DNA from: Acidobacteriota bacterium
Lineage (GTDB): Bacteria; Acidobacteriota; Blastocatellia; RBC074
Direction: 5' to 3'
DNA length: 39,110 nucleotides
Assembly: GCA_019639255.1 (NCBI GenBank)
Contig: JAHBSF010000053.1
Location: 1 to 39,110 of the forward strand
Shown here: in pieces, positions 10,131 to 17,320 of the stretch
How the letters are laid out: each line of letters starts with the position of its first letter
Numbering within the stretch: position 1 is the first letter of the stretch
Notes under the pieces: model-generated
The model's input: only the letters and a program-made list of their open reading frames with translations
The model's database searches: none
Told to the model about the DNA's origin: nothing
Translations under genes and position numbers: made by a program

Positions 10131-11751
10131 CCGCAGGGCGGATGAATTCGCACAGGCGGTAGATGACACGACCGCGGCGATCTCTCACCGGAATTTCCGG
10201 CAGCGCGACGAGTCCTGACTGCCGCACGGCCAGTTCGAGGCGCGGCTCCATTTGTTTGAAGTTCGCCGCTTCCGGCGCGTGCAGGATGAATAAATTCTTT
10301 GGGTCTTCGGCAAGCCTCGACAGTATTTGCGCCGGATCGGAGGCCGAATCTATCTCGTAGGTCGGCTCGCGCAGATCGAGTTTTCCGGCCGTGATGAGTT
10401 CAAGCTGATTGTATATCCCCCAGTCGAGCAGTTGAATCCTGCGATCGGCGTACTCGCTCTGGAGTTTTTCCGAGAGCGCATACACTGCATCGGTCCAGCC
10501 GGTGGTTCCCCTGCCCTGCGCCAGGGCTCGATGAAATTGGGCCATCGTCATCAGGTTCAGCGTTACCGCAAGGCATACGGCGGCGATGGGGATTGCGCCC
10601 GCAGCCCACTTCAGACCCACGCGCCCGGCGGCGCTCCAGAGCAGCGCCCCCGCCAGTCCCACCATAAGATGCGGCAGCGGATAGAGCACAATCGTATGAT
10701 GTATCCATATCGGGCGCGGCGTCAGAAACATCTGCGCGATGAGCATAGCCGCCAGAGCGGGCATTGCAAGCAGTAACGGGCGTCGCTTGCGAAGCGCGGC
10801 AAACAGCAGCACCGCCAGAGATGCAAGCGTCAGCGGCAGCAACAGGCTTCTGGTCTGTTTGAAATTCGGCTCGAGTCTTTCGCCCGTCATCCAGTGAAAC
10901 ACAGCCCCCGTATCGAACATCGCATTGAACGCACGCCTGCGGTCCTCAACGCGCGATGCGAGCAGTTCCAGCGACACCTGCTCGCCGGGCAGCGACACGC
11001 TTCGGAATGTCGCCCAGTCGTGCGTCAGATTGAAGATCAGTAATGGAGAGGCTCCGAGTATGAAACCTGCAATCGCAAGCCCGGCCTGACGCCTCGAGAG
11101 TCGCGGGAACTCCGCGCCGCCGAGCCGCGCCCACACCCACGCCATCGCGCCGAGTCCCAGCAGCGCGAAAACCACCCATAAAAAATGCGCCTTGTCGTAT
11201 ACGCCCAGACCGAGCATCAGCGCCGCTGCCGCCGGCATTGCATTATCGCTGCCCTTGCTTTCCCACCATCGCCACGCAAAGTAAAACGCGCCCATACGCA
11301 GCATAAATCCCGCAGCCGCCGGCCCCCAGTCGTTTCGCGTGACGAGGATCAGCGTGGGATCGGTCGCAATCAACCACACTCCCATCACCGCCGCGCGATC
11401 CCCCAAGGCGCGCCGGGCCAGCGCCGCGGTAAACAAAAGCCCGACGATCATCAGCAGGATCGTAGTCAGTCTGTGGGCTACTACGCCGGGGCCGAGCACG
11501 AAAAAGGCAGGCAGCAGCAGGTAGGTGCGCAGCGCGCCTACATATTCGCTTGTCATGAAGGGAAAGAATTTTCGTCCGATCATCAGGCCGATGCCCTGGC
11601 GACGGTCGTAGCCGTTGACAAGCGTAACGGCGGGCGGCGCGTGCAGCATTTCGTCGTATTGCGGACCGGGCAGCCGGATCTGCCGGACCGAAAGCGCAAA
11701 TCCCGTGACGATCGCTGCGATGATCAATGCCTGCGGAATCTTTTTCATCAT
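10123..11751 (-). CDS. Polytopic membrane protein, GT39/ArnT-like
   Basis: A 542-residue protein with roughly ten hydrophobic segments and an acidic pair in the first extracytoplasmic loop (PQYDEMLHAPP), the layout of membrane glycosyltransferases of the GT39/ArnT/PMT type that take sugars from polyprenyl phosphate donors. The C-terminal 130 residues form a soluble, probably periplasmic, domain. It lies 36 bp downstream of a polyprenyl-phosphate-sugar synthase homologue, consistent with donor supply. The chosen start (MMKKIPQ) lies in the last unit of an 8-nt tandem repeat with several competing ATG codons. The stop codon belongs to the class A hairpin, so the original C-terminus may have been altered. 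Confidence 0.75.
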   Translation of the reverse strand: MMKKIPQALIIAAIVTGFALSVRQIRLPGPQYDEMLHAPPAVTLVNGYDRRQGIGLMIGRKFFPFMTSEYVGALRTYLLLPAFFVLGPGVVAHRLTTILLMIVGLLFTAALARRALGDRAAVMGVWLIATDPTLILVTRNDWGPAAAGFMLRMGAFYFAWRWWESKGSDNAMPAAAALMLGLGVYDKAHFLWVVFALLGLGAMAWVWARLGGAEFPRLSRRQAGLAIAGFILGASPLLIFNLTHDWATFRSVSLPGEQVSLELLASRVEDRRRAFNAMFDTGAVFHWMTGERLEPNFKQTRSLLLPLTLASLAVLLFAALRKRRPLLLAMPALAAMLIAQMFLTPRPIWIHHTIVLYPLPHLMVGLAGALLWSAAGRVGLKWAAGAIPIAAVCLAVTLNLMTMAQFHRALAQGRGTTGWTDAVYALSEKLQSEYADRRIQLLDWGIYNQLELITAGKLDLREPTYEIDSASDPAQILSRLAEDPKNLFILHAPEAANFKQMEPRLELAVRQSGLVALPEIPVRDRRGRVIYRLCEFIRPAER

Positions 11752-11777
11752 TGCATCATTGCATCATTGCATCATCG
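11746..11777. repeat. 8-nt tandem repeat containing start codons
   Basis: Four units of CATCATTG on the plus strand (the last CATCATCG), giving ATGATGCA repeats on the minus strand. Each unit contributes an ATG-ATG-CAA-TGA mini-frame whose stop overlaps the next ATG pair; the final pair opens the 542-residue membrane protein. No clear Shine-Dalgarno is seen upstream. Confidence 0.8.
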
Positions 11778-11787
11778 TATTACCGCG

Positions 11788-12780
11788 TTATTGCCGGCGT
11801 GCGCTGTTGCCGATGGCGTCGCGTATATTGTTGCGGGAAATCATTTCCTCGAAGATCTGCAACTGGCGGTCGAGTTCCTGAAACCGTCTGCAAATGGTAT
11901 GAAGTATCACGCCTACGAAAACCGAAATTACGCCCGTAAGCACCGCGCCGCCCGAAAGCAGCGCAGGCAGCCAGTGGTCCATCACCCCGGATTTCACATA
12001 TTCCCGGATCACCCACGCGCCCGGTATGGTGCCGAGCGCAATCAGCGCAAGGCCGAGCGCGCCGAAAAACGTAAGCGGCCGGTAGTCGCGAAACAGCGTT
12101 ATTATGGTGCTCAGGATCAGCCATCCGTCCTGCAGTATGCGTATCTTGGAATGGCTTCCGGCGGGACGCTCGCCCAGATCCACCGGCGATTCCACGATTA
12201 CAAACCCCCGCTCGATGGCCTTGATCGTCATCTCCGCCTCGGTTTCAAATCCGCCCCCGACCAGCGGCAACCCGCGCACAAGCCGGCGGCTGAATACGCG
12301 ATACCCCGAAAGCAGATCCGTCAACCTAACCCCGAATATCGAATTCAGCAGCCGCCGATAGAGCAGATTCCCGAACCGGTTGAGCAGCCTGAACCGGCTC
12401 GCGGTTCCCTCAAGCAGCCGCGACCCGATGACCATATCCGCTTCGCCCCTTTCAACCGGGGCCATCAGCCGGTGCACGGCGTCGGCCGGATATGTCGCGT
12501 CGCCGTCGATCATGATGTATATGTCGGCGTCCACTTCGCGAAACATCGCCTGCACGACATAGCCCTTGCCCTGACGCTGCACCCTCCGGATGATTGCGCC
12601 GGCGGATTGGGCGCGCTCCACAGTGCGATCCTGCGAGTTGTTGTCGAATACGTATATATCCGCCGCGGGCAGCTCCGCTCGAAACTGCGCTACGACCCCG
12701 GCTACAGTCACTTCCTCGTTGTAACAGGGTATGAGCACGGCGACGCGCGGCGCGCCCGTTTCGGATACAGGCATTGTCAT
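11788..12780 (-). CDS. Polyprenyl-phosphate glycosyltransferase (DPM1/GtrB-like)
   Basis: A 330-residue GT2 enzyme of the dolichol/undecaprenyl-phosphate sugar synthase type. Motifs: VLIPCYNEE (15-23), VFDNNSQDRT (44-53), the DxD motif DGD at 92-94, LLSGYRVFSRR, and SPVDLGERPAGSHSK. Two C-terminal hydrophobic segments (about 234-257 and 268-292) anchor it in the membrane, followed by a helical tail. It should make a lipid-linked sugar used by the neighbouring GT39-type proteins. Its ATG overlaps the stop codon of the upstream gene by four bases (ATGA), so translation is probably coupled. Confidence 0.9.
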   Translation of the reverse strand: MTMPVSETGAPRVAVLIPCYNEEVTVAGVVAQFRAELPAADIYVFDNNSQDRTVERAQSAGAIIRRVQRQGKGYVVQAMFREVDADIYIMIDGDATYPADAVHRLMAPVERGEADMVIGSRLLEGTASRFRLLNRFGNLLYRRLLNSIFGVRLTDLLSGYRVFSRRLVRGLPLVGGGFETEAEMTIKAIERGFVIVESPVDLGERPAGSHSKIRILQDGWLILSTIITLFRDYRPLTFFGALGLALIALGTIPGAWVIREYVKSGVMDHWLPALLSGGAVLTGVISVFVGVILHTICRRFQELDRQLQIFEEMISRNNIRDAIGNSARRQ

Positions 12781-14957
12781 TCTCCTGCCTTAAGGCGGTA
12801 GACTTCCGTGCCGTTGGCCCGGAACTCGAGCGTCGCGAATCGCTCCAGAAATGCCGGGTCGAGATAAAACAGCCCCTTGTGCGGTCCCCTGTCTTCGCGG
12901 TTGATCAACAGGCGGCGATATCCGGCCCTTACAAGCGCCTCGGCGAGCGCCCGCCCCATTACCCCGTGAATCGTCAGCCTCAGTTCGCGGGTTTCGCTTG
13001 CGGAATGCAGCGGAGCGCGCATGTAATAGCGCGTAGATTCCACTCCCACGCCGACCACCGGCTCATCCGCAGGCGCCGTCGAGTTCAGATACTTCACCGC
13101 AGCAAAGGGACCGAGCCGCCGTTCCAGGTACGCATCTTCGCTTTCGCGCCCGATCAATCGCGCAACCGGATTCATACTGATGAAGTCTCCGAAGGCAAAT
13201 GCCGTAACGCATCCCTGCGCCAGCAACGCAACCCACAACACAGCCGCAGAAATCCTCTCCCGCATACGCTCTCGTGCTGCGGCAAGCCCCGCGACCGAAA
13301 GCGCCGTTATCAGCGGCAACGCGGGAATGTAGTAGCGCGCATACTGAAACGTAAAGGCCCATAGCGCCAGATAAACCGCCGCACCGGCCAGCATCAGCCA
13401 TACGCGAGGCGCGTGCACACGCAACAGCGCAATCGCAGCCGGCAGCAGCACGAGCGCCGCCCCGACGCCCCCCGATGGAATGAGTTCGTCGAAGCGTTTC
13501 GTTTCGTACGTCAGCGCAAAGGGCAATCGCAGCAGTCCACCGGGCGACGCACCGACTCCGAACAACCCGGCGTTCATCATCTCGTTTACCGGTTCCCACA
13601 TCGGACTGCGGAACACGCCGTTAAGAAGCGGGAAAACCGGATTGCCGGTCTGCGCCCAGGTCAGCGCATACCACGGTCCCGCCGTCAAAAGCGCGACTGC
13701 AGCAAAACACGCCAAATCGAATAAACGTGCGGAAAATAAACGATCGGGAAAATTGCGGGATGCGCCGCCTTCCGCACCGGAAGGATTTTTTTCGCACAGC
13801 GACCACAACACGGCCAATCCCACGACGGGCAATGCATATCCGCCGTTCATTTTCGTCCCGACCGCAGCGCCCGCCAGCGCGCCGCACGCCCATAGCCACG
13901 CCCTTGCGCGCGTTTCCCGCCAGCGCAAAAACGCAAGCCAGCACGCGGCAATGAAAAATGTGAGCGGCAGATCTACGTAAGTCGTAGTCGACAACCATAC
14001 GACCATCGGTGTTGCTGCAAACAACGCCCCGGCCCACATCCCGGCTCTCTGCCCGCCGATGTTTTTCGCAAGAGCGTAAACGCTCGATACAAGCGCCGCG
14101 CCGATAATCCATACGAGCAATTTCGCCGCGCCCGCCCCCCCCATCGCCATCGCGAGCGTAAAGAGCATGTTGACGAGCCGCACAAAGTACGAATGCCAGA
14201 AGTAGGGCAGATCGATTATGCGTCCCTGTTCGAGATAAAAGCGCGGAACCGCAATCTGGTAGTTGAGCGCGTCGTAATTCGTCTCCGGCGTAAGCGCCCA
14301 CACGAGCGCGAAAAAACCGGTAAGCGCAGCGAGAAATACAACCGCCGCTCGCTCCGTATGCGAGGACAATGCTTTGACGCCGGCGCGCCAATCCCTCGCC
14401 GCAGCAACGGCGGTCGAAGCCAGGCGTTGCAGCCGGCCGATCTGCAGTACGGTCAGAAGCCCAAGCACAGCGAAAATCACGGATGTGCGAAGCCCCCCCG
14501 CAATACCGAGCGCAAGTCCCACAAGCGCCAGTTGTGCAAGGCCGAGTCCGAACGATACGGATATACGCTCGCCCGGCGCAGCCTCCGCCTTGCCCAGCCT
14601 TAACCACCAATCGCCCCAGACTACTGCGAGCACCGAAAGCCACACGGCTGCGGCCGCCGCGCGCGAGCTTCCGCTGAGAACCACAAAACACAACCCGACC
14701 GCGATCAGCAGCGCCAGGCCCAACGGCACGATCGGCAGCGACCGGCGCCGCCGCTGCAATACCAGAACCGAGGCAATCAAACACAGGGCGGCAAAAGCCG
14801 CGCCCATTACCACCCACCATCTCCGACTGCCGAAGGCGAGCAGGCCCAGATAGCCGGACGCGGTCGCCGCGGCCGAATATGCATAGCCGATGCACGCAAC
14901 AGCCGCCCACAATACGCCGGCGGTTTCGAGTCTTGCCCTCGTTGTTTCCGTCATCAC
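12777..14957 (-). CDS. Large polytopic membrane protein, GT39-like
   Basis: A 726-residue protein with a dozen or more hydrophobic segments. After several N-terminal membrane helices comes a loop with ETNYDALNYQIAVPRFYLEQ, which resembles the first periplasmic loop of ArnT/PMT-type glycosyltransferases with its conserved acid; the C-terminal 120 residues are soluble. It overlaps the polyprenyl-phosphate glycosyltransferase gene by four bases and so forms a tight unit with it. A role as a lipid-sugar-dependent glycosyltransferase is inferred from topology and context. A class A hairpin lies 26 bp upstream of its start. Confidence 0.75.
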   Translation of the reverse strand: MMTETTRARLETAGVLWAAVACIGYAYSAAATASGYLGLLAFGSRRWWVVMGAAFAALCLIASVLVLQRRRRSLPIVPLGLALLIAVGLCFVVLSGSSRAAAAAVWLSVLAVVWGDWWLRLGKAEAAPGERISVSFGLGLAQLALVGLALGIAGGLRTSVIFAVLGLLTVLQIGRLQRLASTAVAAARDWRAGVKALSSHTERAAVVFLAALTGFFALVWALTPETNYDALNYQIAVPRFYLEQGRIIDLPYFWHSYFVRLVNMLFTLAMAMGGAGAAKLLVWIIGAALVSSVYALAKNIGGQRAGMWAGALFAATPMVVWLSTTTYVDLPLTFFIAACWLAFLRWRETRARAWLWACGALAGAAVGTKMNGGYALPVVGLAVLWSLCEKNPSGAEGGASRNFPDRLFSARLFDLACFAAVALLTAGPWYALTWAQTGNPVFPLLNGVFRSPMWEPVNEMMNAGLFGVGASPGGLLRLPFALTYETKRFDELIPSGGVGAALVLLPAAIALLRVHAPRVWLMLAGAAVYLALWAFTFQYARYYIPALPLITALSVAGLAAARERMRERISAAVLWVALLAQGCVTAFAFGDFISMNPVARLIGRESEDAYLERRLGPFAAVKYLNSTAPADEPVVGVGVESTRYYMRAPLHSASETRELRLTIHGVMGRALAEALVRAGYRRLLINREDRGPHKGLFYLDPAFLERFATLEFRANGTEVYRLKAGE

Positions 14958-14983
14958 TTTATTTGCGTCCGGGGCAAACAGAA

Positions 14984-15079
14984 CAAAGATGACGAAACAA
15001 ACGAAAATAGACGAAAATCACGAAAGTCATCGAACTTTTCGTCTGTTCCATTTCATTCCGGCTGTTCCGTTATCTCTCT
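14984..15079. repeat. Class A hairpin, copy 3
   Basis: The left arm AAAGATGACGAAACAAACG is mirrored by the right arm ending CCGTTATCTCT, with ACGAAA words at 9-10 base spacing. The left arm variant GATGACGAAACAAACG is shared with copy 6 at 38082. Its right edge abuts the stop codon of the glycosyltransferase at 15079; on the minus strand the gene reads GAG GAG TAA and then the class A end AGAGATAACGG. Confidence 0.85.
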
Positions 15080-16884
15080 TACTCCTCGAACATCCCGATC
15101 CCGAAACGCTCGCCGGGCAATCCCACCCGATCGCATACCTCGCGACGCATCGCAATACAGAACATCTCCGTCCCTTTTCCGGGCTCGCTGGTTGCCGGAG
15201 CGACCATTCCTATACTTGAATCCTTCGCAAGATGTCTTACAAGCGCCGTCAACCAGCCGCGCACAACGGCGGCTTCGTTATTGAGGAAAACGATATAGTC
15301 CCCTCTCGCCTCGGCGAGTCCCAGTCTGTGCGCTGCGGCGACCCCGCGATCGGCGTCATTGAATACGAGACGTATATTTTCGTGCCTCGCCGCAAGATCG
15401 GAGAGGTATTTCCGCGTGCCGTCCGCAGAGGCATTGTCGACGATGACAAGCTCGAAATCAGGCCATTCGGTGTTTGTCAAAAGACTTTGAAGACACACAC
15501 GGTTGAGTTCCAGATCGCTGCAGGTGACAACGACTATCGAGACTAGAGGGAAAGTTTCGCGCACCGCAGGTTCGAGCAGGGCTACGCGCCGCTCCCAGGT
15601 ATGCTCGCGCGCAAAGGCGCGCCGGGCCTCGCTCATCTTCGTGTGATTTTCAGCAAGCGCCGCCTCGATTTCACGCTCGAAAGCCTCGACGCCGTCGGCG
15701 GTTTGCGCGGGCGGCGACATCTCCAGCATTTCCGGTAGAGGCGCGGAAACCAGCGGTTTTCCTGCGGCGAATATCTCGTAAGCCTTCACCGGATTGGTGG
15801 CCTCGGTCAGCGGCGTGCGCTTGAACGGCAGCAACAGCACATCCATTCGGTCGATCCACTGGGGTAAATCGGCGTAGGGCTGCTCGCCGGGCAGTTGCAC
15901 GTTCGGCAATCGCCCCAACCGGCTCAGGTCCGCGCTGAACGTAGAGCCGACGAGCAGAAAGCTCCAGTCCGGGCGCCGTTGGGCCAGATCGGCCACAAGA
16001 TCGGAATCGAACCATTCGGCTATCGCTCCGTAATATCCGATCACGGGCCGATCGGAGGCAGGCCGGGCTGCTACCTGCGCGAAATGTTCCGCATCGCAGC
16101 CGTTGCGCACAAGCAGCGACCTGCGCGCCCGCTTCCCAACCTCGCGTTCGAGAAATCGCGACGATACGATCGCCAGATCCGCCGCGGCAATCAGATCCCC
16201 CTCTTCGCGCAACATCCCCGGGTCGTTGGTGGAAAAGCCCGCGTGATAATCCATGCAGTCGTATACAACCGGCCATCCGAATTCGGCGCGCGCGCGCAGA
16301 GCCAGACTGCTCCAGAACGGCAACTGCACGAAAGCCACCGTCGCTCCCAGCGAAAGATTCCGGCGCAGTGCATCGAGCGAGTAAAAAAGCGCGTCGAGCG
16401 CGCCGGCGTCGAGGGTGTCGGTGTATACGCTGCGGTCCGGGCCATGCAGCAATACTTCGTATACGTTGACCCGCTTCTCCCTGAGCTCGTACGGCGGCCC
16501 GTGATCCAGAAACTCCTGGCTGATGTAAAAAACCCGATGACCGGCCGCCGCGAGTTGCGACATCAGTTGCTGCGGCCGTTGAAAACGGAAATCCCAGTTG
16601 ATGATCGGAAAACAGACTATGTCGTAACGCTGCGGCGCAGATCTTTCCAGCAGACTCGCAAGCGCGGCAAGCGACGCAGCGCGACTTTCCGCCGAACCAC
16701 TCCACCCCCTGCGTATCTGCCGCCGAAAAAAACGCACGACGCGACGCCTATGCGCAAGCGGTATCAACCCGCGTAAAAAACGCCGAAATGCCTGATAGGG
16801 ACGGGCTCTTAAATAATCGAATGCGGCGCGAAAGCGGGCGGCAAGCCGGTTGCCCGAAGGATTATGCTGATCCTTTTGCTTCAC
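15079..16884 (-). CDS. GT4-GT2 fusion glycosyltransferase, C-terminally truncated
   Basis: About 601 residues from a GTG at 16884 (the frame is open to an ATG at 17010, but that extra stretch lacks family character). The N-terminal part is a GT-B enzyme (CFPIINWDFRFQRPQQL, VIGYYGAIAEWFDSDLV, NPVKAYEIFAAGKPLVS); the C-terminal part is a GT2 domain (VSIVVVTCSDLELNRVCL, VIVDNASADGT, YIVFLNNEA). In full-length relatives the GT2 domain continues past the segment RFGIGMFEDDDY for 60 or more residues. Here the protein stops at RFGIGMFEE, exactly where the class A hairpin begins, so the end of the GT2 domain is missing. The GT4 half may still be active. Confidence 0.8.
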   Translation of the reverse strand: MKQKDQHNPSGNRLAARFRAAFDYLRARPYQAFRRFLRGLIPLAHRRRVVRFFRRQIRRGWSGSAESRAASLAALASLLERSAPQRYDIVCFPIINWDFRFQRPQQLMSQLAAAGHRVFYISQEFLDHGPPYELREKRVNVYEVLLHGPDRSVYTDTLDAGALDALFYSLDALRRNLSLGATVAFVQLPFWSSLALRARAEFGWPVVYDCMDYHAGFSTNDPGMLREEGDLIAAADLAIVSSRFLEREVGKRARRSLLVRNGCDAEHFAQVAARPASDRPVIGYYGAIAEWFDSDLVADLAQRRPDWSFLLVGSTFSADLSRLGRLPNVQLPGEQPYADLPQWIDRMDVLLLPFKRTPLTEATNPVKAYEIFAAGKPLVSAPLPEMLEMSPPAQTADGVEAFEREIEAALAENHTKMSEARRAFAREHTWERRVALLEPAVRETFPLVSIVVVTCSDLELNRVCLQSLLTNTEWPDFELVIVDNASADGTRKYLSDLAARHENIRLVFNDADRGVAAAHRLGLAEARGDYIVFLNNEAAVVRGWLTALVRHLAKDSSIGMVAPATSEPGKGTEMFCIAMRREVCDRVGLPGERFGIGMFEE

Positions 16885-17162
16885 GGAAAAAACTTCTCGT
16901 ATGACCTTGTCCTTCGCAGAGCGGGTTTGTTGAGGCGCGCAGCGACGGCAAACTATACTATAGTCCCGAACCGGGGTGAAGCGCTGAACAAAACAACCGC
17001 AGCCGCGCATTACGCACTTTCGACAAATATACGCTTTGAAGACCCCCTTTTTGTGCGATTATTTCCACACACGGCAGGTAACATTTCCATAATCTTGTCC
17101 ACTGCACACGCTCTGATACCGAGCCGGCCGAGAGAGTTTTTTCATTTATTGCCGGTAACTTC
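16885..17162. other. Divergent intergenic region
   Basis: The gap separates the minus-strand GT4-GT2 gene from the plus-strand metalloprotease. It holds AT-rich promoter-like words (TATACTATAG near 16955) but no clear -35/-10 pair for the minus-strand gene, and no credible small gene. The metalloprotease promoter follows immediately. Confidence 0.5.
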
Positions 17163-17205
17163 TTGACTCGCAGAACGCGCTGCATTATATGCACCGGATC
17201 CGGTG
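17163..17205 (+). promoter_or_regulatory. Promoter and start-site palindrome of the metalloprotease gene
   Basis: TTGACT (17163-17168) and TATATG (17186-17191) are separated by 17 bases, a strong sigma-70-type match. Directly after the -10 box lies the perfect 14-bp palindrome CACCGGATCCGGTG (17192-17205), which covers the expected transcription start and would suit a repressor. The resulting leader is about 120 nt long. Confidence 0.55.
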
Positions 17206-17320
17206 GCATAAAACTTGCTCTCCAGTCTGCGGCAAAGAAGAGCAAAAAGCACATCGCGGTTCAGCAACAAGGCCGCAGATTCGGAATCGGCTTCGGGCCA
17301 TAAAGTGTAAGGTGGCGGGT

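Noticed and set aside
11185-12801. 538-codon open frame on the plus strand
   Set aside because: It is antisense to the GT39-like and polyprenyl-phosphate glycosyltransferase genes; its composition (His, Arg, Gln, Pro rich) is that of a GC-rich shadow frame.
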